From positions 19,515,772 to 19,579,771 of the forward strand of contig NC_062987.1 in the NCBI RefSeq assembly GCF_023078275.1: a DNA stretch of 64,000 bases. Direction: 5' to 3'. Each line of letters starts with the position of its first letter. Position 1 is the stretch's first letter. A model generated the notes under the pieces. The model worked only from the letters and a program-made list of their open reading frames with translations. It had not been told where the DNA came from and did not search any database. The translations under genes were made by a program, and so were the position numbers. Source of the stretch: Leguminivora glycinivorella (taxonomy: Eukaryota; Arthropoda; Insecta; Lepidoptera; Tortricidae). This document shows positions 34,821-46,713 of the stretch, piece after piece.

Positions 34821-35335
34821 AAGTTACTATACGTAAAACTCAAAAGAATAGTAGGTACGTGCCACGTGACTACACACTACACTATACACACAGGCGGGCG
34901 CGTGGCGCCCCTCGGCCACTTGTTCATCCGAATGAACGGCTAGCGTGTAGGTGACCGCGAGCGAGTGACGTAGGCTTGACGATACGTACCTAGTACCTAC
35001 TTAGTACCTACGTGTGTAGTTTGCATAAATGTATGGTCACCGGAAACTTATGTTAATAATTTTCACTCGTTAATCCGAACTTGGGAATGATGAGTAATAA
35101 TCAGTGTTCTATTGCTTTGCTTTCATGCTCAAATAGCTTGGACGTGGTTAAATTTATAATTAGGTATAATTAAAGAATGTTTGTATAGTGGAAAATAAAG
35201 TTTTGGAAGCTTTTGATAATTTGGGTTTAAGGATTAATTTCTGGAGCAATTTCTGTAACTCTCTCTGGGAACAGCGCAATTAACAAATAATAAAATGATT
35301 CTGTGAGAGAGAGCCAAGTATTAAAAGCTCGATAT
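34821..35335. other. Intergenic or intronic sequence
   Basis: A GC-rich patch lies at 34895-34985; no gene or repeat recognised. Confidence 0.3.
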
Positions 35336-35528
35336 TGATAGCGTAGGTGGAGCGGTAGCGGAGCGTCAGCGAAGCGCAACGATAGCGGTGCGCCGGACGA
35401 ACGCTGGCGTTGCGCCCAGCGGACGCCGGCGGGAACTAACAGCGCGGATTACGAGCGGAACGCCAGCGTTCCGCCGGCGCACCGCTATCATTGCGCTCCG
35501 CTGACGCTCCGCTAACGCTACGCTATCA
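35336..35528. mobile_element. CpG-rich hairpin MITE (TGATAGCGTAG ends), copy 1
   Basis: 193 bp. TGATAGCGTAG at the left is mirrored by CTACGCTATCA at the right, and inner blocks such as GATAGCGGTGCGCCGG are also mirrored. A derivative occurs at 63573-63780. The high CG content is due to the element, not to a promoter. Confidence 0.75.
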
Positions 35529-35634
35529 AAACTTTATGTGTTGCGGAGACTTAATAGTCTGATGTAAAGGCAACTATGGACATGAGAATGATGGAAAGGC
35601 ATCTTGTAGATTGGCGACAGGCTACAGATGTTAG

Positions 35635-35763
35635 TGCGAAAAGGGTTTGCTTCGTATTTATCCAGAAACGTTCTTATTCGTCATGCTAGTTTAGTCAAAG
35701 TCAGACTGATTGAAGTAGCATGACGCGTTCGTACAACAATACGAAGGCAAATCATTTCGCCTC
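35635..35763. mobile_element. Inverted-repeat MITE, family F (uninterrupted copy)
   Basis: GCGAAAAGGGTTTGCTTCG with CGTATTT is mirrored by AATACGAAGGCAAATCATTT. The centre contains TTCGTCATGCTAG and its mirror AGCATGACGCGTTCGT. The same family at 46590-47632 is split by two insertions. Confidence 0.65.
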
Positions 35764-35935
35764 GCTAGTCGTTACGATTATATTAATTAACAAGTTTAAC
35801 AACATCAAAAAAGTTAAACGAGGAGGCACGCTGAACGTTTATGACAGTTGTGGCCGAAGTAAGAGTGTGTTACCCCAAGCCAGTAAAAAAAAATCTTCGA
35901 ACAAAACTGTGTGGTTTGTCAGTTTGCCCTCCTTA

Positions 35936-36041
35936 GGCCCACTTGCACCAATGACTTAACTCAGGGTCAGTGGGCTGTCAACTGTCAAATTCCATATAAA
36001 ATGGTGGGTTAACCCTCCATTTTCGTTGGTGCAAGTGGCCC
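35936..36041. mobile_element. Harbinger-like MITE with TTA duplication
   Basis: 106 bp. Ends GGCCCACTTGCACCAA and TTGGTGCAAGTGGCCC, and an inner mirrored TCAAC/GTTAACCC part. TTA flanks both ends (35933-35935 and 36042-36044). Confidence 0.8.
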
Positions 36042-36044
36042 TTA

Positions 36045-37858
36045 TTGTTTTAGCTTATTGTAATTTTTCAGTGTTATAATTTTTCGGTGTCGTAAAAAAA
36101 CTATACATGAAACAGATTAACATTTGCGAGTTGCGAGGCTAGTTCTGGTTACCGGTTTTGTAAATTTCAGTTACGCACTGGAACTTACGTATACCCACAA
36201 AAAAAAAACAGTCAAAAAATGCAATGTTAGCGATACGGTACACTTGAATAGGCCCGCGTGAGTCACCGCTGCGCGCGCGCCGCGCGCAGTGTTTTGTTTC
36301 TTGCAGGAAGCGGCGCGGACGTCCGATTGCGATGCTTTACTGCCAAATATTATTAGTTTATTGCGTTCGCGGCTATATTGGGACTAATTGGAATTAAATA
36401 TGGATTATACTATTTATAATTTCCTATATGTTGTAGGGTGTTTCCTTGTGAAGTCTAGTCACTCTAGTGTAAATGGGAGCAAAGGTATTTCTTAAAAAAA
36501 TATGGGTTGTTTCCTTGTACAGTCGAATGCGCAAAAATTTCAAAAATAAGATCCCTATAAAGAATTCTGGATATACTTAGAGTCGGTTGCACCAAACCGT
36601 CTGTCTCCGTTAAAGCGTTCGTTAAATTTTATTGTACGGGAAGTTTCATAGAGGTCTGCTGCGATGATGTGTCTGTCAAATGTGGTTGATGCCTGGTCCT
36701 TAGACGTGTAAATATAATTTTGGAAGGCTGCTTTTCTATGGGCTTAAATGAAGAGATCGAGTAGCCTGAGGATGCGGTCGTGCGGGTTTTAAATATTTGA
36801 CTAACAATTTTGCTCGAATATACTATTCGCGCTATTCTTCATACGTATATACGAGTACATTATACAAACTAAGTGTTAGCCTATGGGGAAAAATCTATGA
36901 GTATACAGTCAACTCATTCGTTCTCTTATCTCGTTATCTCTCTCAAAATGTGTAATTTGTCAGATTTAAACTTGTAAGGATACAAACGCAACTTAAGTTA
37001 TTCTAATACCCGTAAAAGTCAAGCATAAAACTATACAATTTAGATTATATTAAAGGAAATATAACACTAGCATAATCTGTAAAACCATTCACACAAAGCA
37101 TTAGCAAATACAATCCTTTTTACCGAGTCACATAATAGGAACTGTAAATGGTGCAGGCATCACTTTCACCTACATATTGATTAGCGGTAATTAACTTACA
37201 TGCTGTATGTGTGGGAGACGTATAAGTGGATAGACGACGCATGTACCGATGCCGGTGGTATATAAACAGTGATAAAAAAGTAACGTAATTGAACTTATTG
37301 TAGTGTGACTACTGCCGATTTTTGCGATACATTTTTATTAATATTTGAATCTGGCCTATTATGATATCGTATGATCCTAAACATTATATTTAACAAATAT
37401 GTATGTAGAATGTGATTTTATACGTATTACATAAACGTAAAATTTATACTAATATTGGCACATTTTGTTCTAAATTAGGAAAACTGAAGTTAAGAGTATC
37501 ATAATTATAGATACGCCTGCGAACTTTGAAAAGCAATTCATTGTTGTTGTCTAAGTAGATATTTTTCGCTTTGCATATCTATCATATGTTAACAGGCTTA
37601 ACTCAACTTGAAATAGAATGAAAATACTTATTTACAAAGTTCTAAATATTAATACACGTGAAAAGGACTTAAATTTAGAGAACATGTGCTTTACTGCGTG
37701 ACCCAGTTTCTAAAAGCCGTTTCTTTGACCAAAAAATTTGGTTATCCCCGGTACACGAGTAAAACACGTCTTTCGTGTGTCTATTTTCGAGTATGTCTGT
37801 GCATATAGCTGTTATGTAGCCGTAACGAATAGAATGGATCGGATTAAGTTTATTCAGC
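36045..37858. other. Intergenic or intronic sequence
   Basis: A short CG-dense run (36255-36325) ends near TTTCTTGCAG|GAAGC, which could be an acceptor, but no ORF of note follows. No other feature recognised. Confidence 0.3.
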
Positions 37859-37866
37859 GTTACGTG

Positions 37867-39217
37867 TAGGGCTTGCAATATCGGACGATTTTCAATTCCG
37901 GAACTGGTTTTCGAGATTGGACTTCAATTCCGGAATTCCGGAACTAGTTCCGGAATTGAACAATTTTTTTTGGTTTGGTTTTCTGGTGGGTTTTTAATGA
38001 AATAATACAATTTTAAATTGAAATTTATTATAAATCGACGTTTAAGACAATAACTCCGTACCTGAAAGGCATATAACACTGAAATTTTCATTTTAGTAAT
38101 TTTACAGGAAAGCCCATTTTGTGTCAAAATCGGTCTTGCAAGGTATTTCGAACTACAGTTAACGATACAAACGAGGTTTTAGTGCCAGTTTTCTGGTAGT
38201 GGTCAACGTTAAAGTTATTTTTTTATCCATTGACCATCGAAATAATATAAAAGTGGAATAACGTCTTGTTCACATAACTGTAATAAAAGAAATATTGAAT
38301 TACCTTTATCAGACTCGAGTAGGGACAAAAGATATCCAAGCTAGCCCAAAAAGACAGATTTTATGATTTATTCCTAGGTACATGTACACCTTAATTTTTT
38401 GTAAAAAAATAAATCATTCTTTTCATATTCACCATTTTCCATACATTTGCTTCTCAAATCTTTTGATTTTGTGGTAAGTGGTAATAGACAGATAGAGTTT
38501 AGTAAAATATGCACACGTCTTTGTGAAAAGTGTATAAAGTAACTATACGACGTTATGCTTGTGAATGTAATACCAAATACTACGATTTGCGTCTGAACTT
38601 AAGACTTTATGCCTAAAATATTCAGTGCTATGAGAAAAGAAGTAAAATTTAGATTATTACTGAAATTTAAGTTCGATCTAATAAATTGAGCATAAATAAC
38701 GCTAATAAAATAATAATGTACCTAATGTTATTTATTTATATTTAATTGTCCTTCAGTATTCGAGCATAACACTCAACTCCCGGCTAGTAATTTTAAATTA
38801 TCACAAAACACAACTTTCTACAGCAAATATTTACTTTAAACTGATTATATATTTCACTTATTAGCTAAAACAATTGAGAGCAAAACCAGAAACTCCAGAA
38901 AGTGACAATGGTATAATATTAGCGGGTTAAACTACACTATCTCGGTCTAACTAGCCCTGGATGCAACCCTTTGGTCATAAAATAGGCACTACCTGAATCC
39001 GAGCAGTGTCTAACTTATGAATTTACATATCTTTTATAGACGCGGTGGTAGTTTTGTAAAATAACCAGGCTGATAACACGTTTTCGTCCAAAAATATATC
39101 TTTTTTCAATTCCGGAATTTTCGAGATTATGTGTTTCAATTCCGGAACTGTAATATCGGAAAAAATGTCCGAAATTCCGGAATTTCGAGATTCCGGAATT
39201 CCGGAATGCAAGCCCTA
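37867..39217. mobile_element. Non-autonomous hAT-type element, 1351 bp
   Basis: Ends TAGGGCTTGCAAT and ATGCAAGCCCTA are mirrored, and GTTACGTG is duplicated outside both (37859-37866 and 39218-39225), an 8-bp TSD. Both subterminal regions (37890-37965 and 39105-39210) are packed with TTCCGGAATT palindromes in inverted arrangement. No ORF longer than 67 codons lies inside, so no transposase. Confidence 0.85.
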
Positions 39218-39225
39218 GTTACGTG

Positions 39226-39892
39226 GCTCATTGACCTTAAATTGTTAGTTGTATGTAGTTGCGTCCGATTTGACATCAGGTGAGTGGCAATTGGCGCATT
39301 AAGTATTTATTCTTGAAATACCTATTAGATTTTAATATCATTAGATATGTATATTGCTCTGGGTGGTAATGTAATATGTAATCCACTACATGTTCAGCGG
39401 TATCATATGGTTGAATCTGTCACTAAATGTGTTACTGGGCAAAGGCCTTCCTCAAATTCATCCACGTATTCCTGCCTGTAAAAATCTGAATCTGTAATAT
39501 GAAATTTATAGGAGACAAAAGTCATGGTGCACCGCGCGAAACTTGCAACTTGGTTCTTTTACTTTTATACCAATTACTCTGTTTCCATTATCATTCAATC
39601 AATATTCCCAATTCCCAAGGGAAATGAGCATCCTCCACCGTCAAAATGTCCGAATCACCGCTGACCTCCATTCTGTATCACGTCACGTCGCCGTCGCGGC
39701 CTTCAATTCTTGTGACATTTTACGTATTCCACGGGCGATCGCAGACGTTTCTAGTGATGTCTGCATCGATCTGGTTTAGATATCGATACAGACCATAACG
39801 GCAAGCCTGCTGTATCCAAAATATGGCGTAGGCCCGGCGTGAGCTTCTCAAGACACTTATGCGTAATATGCCGATAAAGGCGATAACATCAA
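39226..39892. other. Intergenic or intronic sequence
   Basis: No feature recognised. Confidence 0.3.
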
Positions 39893-39990
39893 GCGCGGAT
39901 CCAGCTTCGAGCCCGGGGGGAGGGGGGGGGGGTAGAGGCCCGGGGGGGGGGGGGGTCCACATGGTAAAGGCCCGGGGGGGGGTCGCCCTG
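39893..39990 (+). mobile_element. G-run insertion element (GCGCGGATCCAG family), copy 1
   Basis: Starts AAGCGCGGATCCAGCTTCG, followed by long G runs (up to 14) and GGTAAAGGCCCGG. Same start and order as 58700 and, on the other strand, 62318-62475. The run lengths may be partly sequencing error. Confidence 0.6.
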
Positions 39991-40353
39991 CCGTCTCGGA
40001 GCAGAGGCAAAACAGAGACGGCCGACCGGCCCGATCTAGACTCGTAAATTTTTAGAAATAGTGTAAAAAGTGGCAGTATTACAAAACATGCGTTGGACAA
40101 CTTGGACATGACTTGACTGTGGAAAATATGGGAGACCTTTTCAAAATCCTCAGGTATCAATAATATAATCACTAATCACTTATATGGTAAATAAGTCTAG
40201 GGTCGAAAATCGAAGTTTGCCTGTTTTTTTCTCTTTCACTCCAACGTCTCCAACTAAGAAGAATGCTTCGATTTTGAATTGTAATGGATTCTTGCCAATA
40301 ATGTGAGCTATTTCAGGTTTTATTGCTGCTAGATCAATCGATAATCTCAATCC

Positions 40354-40578
40354 TTTTTAATCCCCGACGCAAAAACGACGGGGTGTTATAAATTTGACGT
40401 GTCTGTCTGTCTGTCTGTGGCATCGTAGCTCACGAACAGATTAACCGATTTAGATTTAGTTTCTTTTTGTCTGAAAACTGAGTTAGTCGGGAGTGTTCTT
40501 AGCCATGTTTCATGAAAATCGGTCTATTATGTCGCGGTCGAGGGTTTTTTTCAAAATTTTAATTTTGTGGTTAGGTTA
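40354..40578 (+). repeat. Family B dispersed repeat, copy 5
   Basis: Complete block order from TTTTTAATCCCCGACGC to TTTTAATTTTGTGG. Confidence 0.85.
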
Positions 40579-40831
40579 TTTGATTATCTATCGATAGGTA
40601 TTCTTAGCCATAGGTACTAATCACATCACTAGTTTAAAATGAGGCATCGTAACGCACGAGGATATCAAATCGATTGTTATTCTATTGGCGCTGGCCGGTG
40701 GTCTCCTTTCTCCGAAGATTCACTGTCACTTCTATGCTCGTTAAATAAATACACAAACTATACAGATCCGGCTTCGTCCAAAATATCACCTTTGCTACTA
40801 TTATTCTAATAACCAAAAAAGTAAAATAGTG

Positions 40832-41005
40832 TAAAAACCCCCGACCGCGACATAGTGGACCGAGATTTTCATGAAACATGGGCTAAGAACACTCCCGACT
40901 AACTCAGCTTTCAACAAAAAAAAAACGAAATCTGAATCGGTTCATGCGTTTGAGAGCTACGATGCCACAGACAGACACACACACAGACAGACAGACAGAC
41001 AGAAG
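40832..41005 (-). repeat. Family B dispersed repeat, copy 6, truncated
   Basis: Reverse complement of family B from its 3' end (AAAAACCCCCGACCGCGAC) to the (GACA)n run; the CCCCCGACGCAAAAAC start is missing. It lies 250 bp from copy 5 in opposite orientation. Confidence 0.8.
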
Positions 41006-41260
41006 AGACTATTCCTCCATTAACGTATTTTTTTTTAAATTTTAACTTAGGAAAAAACCATTTTAATTGCCAAAACAAAATGCATTCCCTGTTTTGTTGA
41101 TCAAATGATCAAATATGAATAAATTATTTTAGGTAACCCAAAATAACTGTTTTATTCATCATTCTCTTGCCCTATCCCAGTCATTTGGGGTCGGAGCAGC
41201 ATGTCTTCCTATGTTTATGTTATTTGTATATTCAAAATGGCTGTATACACCTACATATAT

Positions 41261-41468
41261 TATTAAATTAAAACGGGACTTAATCGCGTAAAACTTACGT
41301 TTTATATTTAACCCGACGTTTCGGACATGACATTACGTCCGTGGTCACGGGTAGACTCAAAGTCCGTGACCAGTGTGACCACGGACGTAATGTCATGTTC
41401 GAAACGTCGGGTTAAATATAAAACGTAAGTTTTACGCGATTAAGTCCCGTTTTAATTTAATAATATGA
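41261..41468. repeat. Inverted-repeat element, family R1 (copy 2)
   Basis: Arms as at 591-938, with a loop of only about 15 bp. Near-perfect hairpin of 208 bp. The right flank continues with GAGTGAAGATCGTGTTAG as in copy 1. Confidence 0.8.
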
Positions 41469-42228
41469 GTGAAGATCGTGTTAGTTTAAATCAATATATT
41501 GTATACACCTACACTACCTATTAGGTAATAGTACCTACACTACAGTCCTACAATGATCGGAATCAAATGTAATAAGCGGTGAGCGAATCATTCATCACCT
41601 GTTAATGAAAGAGTTTACCATAACTATCCGTAATGAAATGTAAATTTACATCTGCATGGTGTTAAATTGTCCATTTATCCGCGCCTCCGGCAAGACCCAT
41701 AATCACGACCACTCTCCTCTCTATCCTGCGACTAAAGAATGATAGAGAGAGGAGATTTTATATTTCGATGTTCAAGGAAGCGGGCGCGTGAAAGTTGCCT
41801 GAGCTGGGTATAGTTTATCGGAGGTTGATTGTCCCTTGTTAACACTGCTAATAGATTGTAGGGTGTGATGGAGAAGCGATATGTAGCGATGAGGCCACGA
41901 TGAGGCTGAGGTACGGTCGTTTCCTAACATAAATGTCCAGTTTTCTGTGCAATTCGTATGGCAATGTGGATATTTAAGTTGGAGCACCAACCGTACCAGT
42001 TCCTAACGGTGAACGCCTTGTACATTGTTGCTTTATGCAGAACAGAAAGGAGATTCTTGCAAATAGTCCCTTTGTATACTGCTAATAGATTGTAGGGTGA
42101 TGGAGAATAGATGAAATGAAGGTATTTTTAGAGTGAAAAACGGGATAGGAATGGCAGGTGACGTTTTTATTTTACTAAATCTTTTTGACCCATAGATAAA
42201 ATGATGAGTCCTAGGTACTAGGGTTGTC

Positions 42229-42432
42229 AGGCAGAGTGATGGCAGCTGGACCAAAATGTTGACCGAATGGTGGCCGCTATCGGATGTAAGAAGCGCCTGG
42301 CATCCGTTGGCTCGCTGGGTGGACGACATTCGAAAAACTGCGGGGCACTTTTGGATGAGATTAGCCCTGGACCGGGATGGGTGGCGTACACGAAGGGAGG
42401 CCTATGCTCAGCAGTGGGCGATTAATAGCTGA
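42229..42432 (+). pseudogene. RTE LINE C-terminal fragment
   Basis: An open 67-codon stretch reads RQSDGSWTKMLTEWWPLSD, then RSAWHPLARWVDDIRK and RREAYAQQWAINS before a stop, followed by GATGATGATGATG. This is the conserved end of insect RTE retrotransposon proteins. 5' truncated, not functional. The same segment occurs at 58756-59034. Confidence 0.85.
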
Positions 42433-42718
42433 AATGATGATGATGATGTACTTAACGAAGAACGCTTTGAAGCTTCTTGCATTCTGCAAATTCAAATTCT
42501 TTCAAAATGTTTCTTACAATGCAGCCCTTTAGATTGTACGATGTGATGGAAAATCTATAGATGTTTGCTTCTTATTGAGTAATTATCAACTAGTAGCTTC
42601 TTGCTTTTTGCGAAACGGTGAAAAAATGTTTTTTTTGACTTGCTAGTGATGGGGACTAGTGTTATTCTATTTGCGTGACTAATTATATTTTGGTTGCTTT
42701 AAGGTGTATAGTGTGTAG

Positions 42719-42853
42719 CAGTGGCGAGACGTGAAGATTTTCATTGGTAAAGCCGGAGGGGTTTTTGGGATCTGTTTTGTATGGACTTCTACAGATACTG
42801 CAGAATTTTAGGGAACCCGTTGGGAATCGAGTTGTATCGACGCTACGCCACTG
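42719..42853. mobile_element. hAT-type MITE, copy 2, with perfect 8-bp duplication
   Basis: 135 bp, opposite orientation to the copy at 28642. CAGTGGCG and CGCCACTG ends, with GTGTGTAG duplicated at 42711-42718 and 42854-42861. Confidence 0.85.
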
Positions 42854-43254
42854 GTGTGTAGGTCGCTCAAGTAAAAATAAGATGAATTGGCCCCAAAATA
42901 GCATTGAAGCATGGTAGCCTTTGAAGTCGAATACCAAGATTTTGTTCTTCAAGTTGCTGGCACCATTGCAGTACTACTCTCGCTGTTGACACTACAATGC
43001 TTTGTACATACATATTGGCCTACTCTAAGCAACACCGCTTTTCCATTTGTTGGCTGGTCTTTTTCCAACGTTTGCACTTTCCAATTTTCTGTAAGTCGTC
43101 ATCTTAGTGAAGAAAGTTGGTACAAAATGTTACTATTAATTTTATTTTACGGAACTTGCTAAAAATATCCTCAAGGATTTACCGCAGTTCAACTATTCCT
43201 AAAAATTTTGCTAAACTATTTTTTTTTTTTTTAATCTGCGGAAGTGCATCTTAA

Positions 43255-43385
43255 GTGTGTTTTCACATTATCCGATATCGGATCTCGGAAGGATTTCAAA
43301 GGCAAAACTCAAAGATGGCGGCTTAATGTATGGGATATCAGTCCTACATCCGATATCGGATCGGAAACCTAATTTGAAAACGCAA
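43255..43385. mobile_element. Harbinger-like MITE, GTGCGTTTTCAC family (copy 2)
   Basis: 131 bp, TAA on both sides (43252-43254 and 43386-43388), arms with CCGATATCGGAT. Confidence 0.8.
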
Positions 43386-44032
43386 TAAGGGCTTCTTATC
43401 CGACCAATGTGGCAATATGATACAATCTGCAGGTACATAATACGATTGCTAGTTTAGATGTGATGTATGCAAGTATTTCAATGTCAATTTCAACATAATG
43501 GAATACAGCGAAACCGGCTACAGGGGGAGGATCGTCACGTCAAGTCGAGTAGAGATGTGATGTTATAGATATTATACATGCACCTGGTCTATGTCACAAG
43601 CGAATATGTGAATTAGACTTATATTTATTTATCGTATGGCTTACAGGTTGTTCTCATAATTTTAGAACAAAACGGGACTTAATCGCGTAAACACTTATAT
43701 GTGGCCCGACGTTTCGAATATTGTTCTTCAAGTTGCTGGCACCATTGCAGTACTACTCTCGCTGTTGACACTACAATGCTTTGTAGATATTGGCCTACTC
43801 TAAGCAACACCGCTTTTCCATTTGTTGGCTGGTCTTTTTCCAACGCTTGCACTTTCCAATTTTCTGTAAGTCGTCATCTTAGTGAAGAAAGTTGGTACAA
43901 AATGTTACTATTAATTTTATTTTACGGAACTTGCTAAAAATATCCTCAAGGATTTACCGCAGTTCAACTATTCCTAAAAATTTTGCTAAACTATTTTTTT
44001 TTTTTAATCTGCGGAAGTGCATCTTATCTTAA

Positions 44033-44163
44033 GTGTGTTTTCACATTATCCGATATCGGATCTCGGAAGGATTTCAAAGGCAAAACTCAAAGATGGCGGC
44101 TTAATGTATGGGATATCAGTCCTACATCCGATATCGGATCGGAAACCTAATGTGAAAACGCAA
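44033..44163. mobile_element. Harbinger-like MITE, GTGCGTTTTCAC family (copy 3)
   Basis: 131 bp, TAA on both sides (44030-44032 and 44164-44166). It arose with the tandem duplication, not by separate insertion. Confidence 0.8.
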
Positions 44164-44445
44164 TAAGGGCTTCTTATCCGACCAATGTGGCAATATGATA
44201 CAATCTGCAGGTACATAATACGATTGCTAGTTTAGATGTGATGTATGCAAGTATTTCAATGTCAATTTCAACATAATGGAATACAGCGAAACCGGCTACA
44301 GGGGGAGGATCGTCACGTCAAGTCGAGTAGAGATGTGATGTTATAGATATTATACATGCACCTGGTCTATGTCACAAGCGAATATGTGAATTAGACTTAT
44401 ATTTATTTATCGTATGGCTTACAGGTTGTTCTCATAATTTTAGAA

Positions 44446-44540
44446 CAAAACGGGACTTAATCGCGTAAACACTTATATGTGGCCCGACGTTTCGAATATC
44501 ACATTATGTTCGTGGTCACTGGTAGACTCAACGGGTAGAG
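44446..44540 (+). repeat. Family R1 single arm
   Basis: AAAACGGGACTTAATCGCG, then GGCCCGACGTTTCGAATA and TCGTGGTCACTGGTAGACT follow the same order as the R1 arms. Its first part is the right end of both duplicated units. Confidence 0.7.
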
Positions 44541-44763
44541 GTTGTTCTCTACATAAATTTTTAAATACATACTAGATTTAAGATATTCAACGGCATTTGT
44601 CGAATGTGTCTTAAGATCACTAAGATCAGCCCTTTTTCCGCTTAACTTGGTGACTTATATTGACCGGGGTAGACCGTGATTACCTTTTTTGAATTTTGTC
44701 GAGTCGATCACGGAAAACTGAAGAAGCTGAACGGGAAACTGAATATGCGATTATTTTGAAACT

Positions 44764-44955
44764 GCAAAGGAATGGAATGCGCTCCCACCATCGGTTTTCC
44801 CTGAAAAATACTACCTTGGTCTATTTAAAGCAAGAGTGGCATTAGGCTACTACTGAATCGGTGAGCTCCATCTTTAGACTCTGTCTTCACTTGCCATCAG
44901 GTGATGTAATGTAACTAGGAACAATCACCGATCAGTGTAAAAAAAAAAAAAAAAA
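44764..44955 (+). pseudogene. CR1/Jockey-like LINE 3' end
   Basis: GCAAAGGAATGG... translates to AKEWNALPPSVFPEKYYLGL then FKARVALGYY and a stop. The WNxLP..F.. pattern is the usual C-terminus of these retrotransposon proteins. GTGAGCTCCATC-type 3' UTR and a poly(A) run (44939-44955) follow. Only the last 30 codons remain. Confidence 0.7.
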
Positions 44956-45176
44956 GGATACTGATAATACCAAAAAATTCTCTTGGTAGGGTAAACAAAT
45001 GAAGGTTATACTAGGCTCTTTCCTAATAGTATATACGAGTCTACGAGTCTAATAGGTGTCAGGAGGCTAAAATAATAATGATGCGAAGGTGCAAAGATGA
45101 CAGGGACCTAGCTGACAACCAATATCATCGGTGTCGGACATGATTTGAAAAACTTTAAGCATCTGTATCTCTCTCT

Positions 45177-45196
45177 CTGTGTGTGTGTGTGTGTAA
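45177..45196 (+). repeat. (TG)n microsatellite
   Basis: CTCTCTCTCTG followed by a TG run in sequence with no other feature. Confidence 0.7.
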
Positions 45197-45763
45197 CTGT
45201 GTATATGTGTTAATTAATTAAGAACTGTTCCGGACTCGAGACACTTTCATTATAGACGTTTAGAAATATTCACGGTCAATATCTACTAGTTACAATCAAT
45301 CATAAATCCCATTTCACAATAAAATTAGAAAATTTGTTCCGCTCACCGCTTATCAATCGTAAATTCGCGGTGGGTGTCGCAATGACCTTGAAGTCGAAAT
45401 GACGATTCAATACAATGCTTTCCACCAAGTCTTTCCTCGCCTATTGTTTCTGCTTACTCGGATTTGCACTTATCGACTTGCAAGTTGTTGCTGTGGTGTG
45501 CGACTTTATGTTGCAAGGCTGTTGACATTTCTAACGTTGTGTGTCTGTTAACTCTTGGTAAAATATTCTGAGGAGTGAGGACACGGTCCTTCTAGTTTGC
45601 CAATAAAATATGATGGCTATTCATAAAGACTATAAACATGAATTAGCTAATAATCGTTTGTCATTATCTGTCATGTTTACTTATGCGTTTATGAGAAAGG
45701 GACAAAACACTTTAGTAATCAGTTCAGTAACTTTTATGAATAAGGGGGTACCTAAGACAACAG

Positions 45764-45848
45764 TCAGCCAAAAAAGTGGTTTACCACTTTTCGACCTTGT
45801 GTTTCAATTATAGTCGAAAAGTAGTACTTAAACCACTTTCTTGGCTGA
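45764..45848. repeat. 85-bp near-perfect hairpin
   Basis: TCAGCCAAAAAAGTGGTTTA and CCACTTTTCGAC are mirrored by GTCGAAAAGTAG..TTAAACCACTTTCTTGGCTGA. The size would fit a MITE or a small-RNA hairpin. No TSD seen. Confidence 0.6.
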
Positions 45849-46318
45849 TCATACATAGTTGAACTGAACCAATGGTTCAATGACTCCAGAAACTGATAAT
45901 TTTTGGAAGCTTGCTCTGCGATGACTTATATTTTGCTTAGGTACCCCTAGGACCTCCTGCTGAAATTGAAAATATGATTTTTGTTTGCATTAAATTAAAG
46001 TGTAATTTAAATAGGAATGGTCTGAGATTTTGGAAGGAAATTGAACGCTCCAAGAGTGGATTTGCGCGTGAGAATGCAACTCATGGTAGGATCTATGATC
46101 TTCCTTTTATTTTTAGTTTTGACAAATTCGTCATGTCACTAGTTGTTGTCCAATAAACTCGAATATGGTTTGTGATGGTGTCGAAAGTGACATGCAAGTA
46201 TGTCGTCCATTGTTTAATGGGTTTCTTCATTGGCTGCTAGTTGCACATGTAGCATTAGATTGTTGGCATACTTTACGATTTGCGACTAAAGTTTCTATTG
46301 TAGAGACATAAAGTAAAA

Positions 46319-46530
46319 TAACCTAACCACAAAATTAAAATTTTGAAAAACCCCCGACCGCGACGTTAGTAGACCGATTTCATGAAACATGGCTAAGAAC
46401 ACTCCCGACTTACTCAGCTTTCAGACAAAAAAAACTAATTCCAAATCTGTTCATCCGTTCGGGAGCTACGATGCCACAGACAGACACGTCAAACTTATAA
46501 CACCCCGTCGTTTTTGCGTTGGGGGTTAAT
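46319..46530 (-). repeat. Family B dispersed repeat, copy 7
   Basis: Reverse complement of the full family, with TAACCACAAAATTAAAATTT at the left and TTTGCGTTGGGGGTTAA at the right. The GTCT run is reduced. Confidence 0.85.
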
Positions 46531-46713
46531 AAGATTTAGCGAGTAATCCAGTTGGACCTCCATCGTGTCTTGACAAATTACTTGCTAGTAGGTACAGGTG
46601 TAGTGCAAAAGGGTTTCCCTCGTATTTTTCCGGAAACGTTCGTATTTGTCATGCTAGTTCAATCAATGTCACCAATAAAAATAATAATATGTACGTAACC
46701 ATTTTTAGGATTT

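Larger units (their letters stand above)
42952..44498 (+). repeat. Tandem duplication of about 770 bp, two near-identical units
   Basis: Unit 1 (42952-43720) and unit 2 (43721-44498) both start TTGTTCTTCAAGTTGCTGG and end TTCGAATA. They differ by an 8-bp change near 43010/43785, a TTATC insertion near 44025 and a few base changes. Each contains the same small ORF end (LLTLQCF.., SVSRHLSEESWYKMLLLILF) and one Harbinger-like MITE. The shared ORF has no recognised domain. Confidence 0.9.

Noticed and set aside
39720..40172. A 150-codon minus-strand ORF with a proline run
   Set aside because: The proline run comes from the G-run element and the frame has no other recognisable content.
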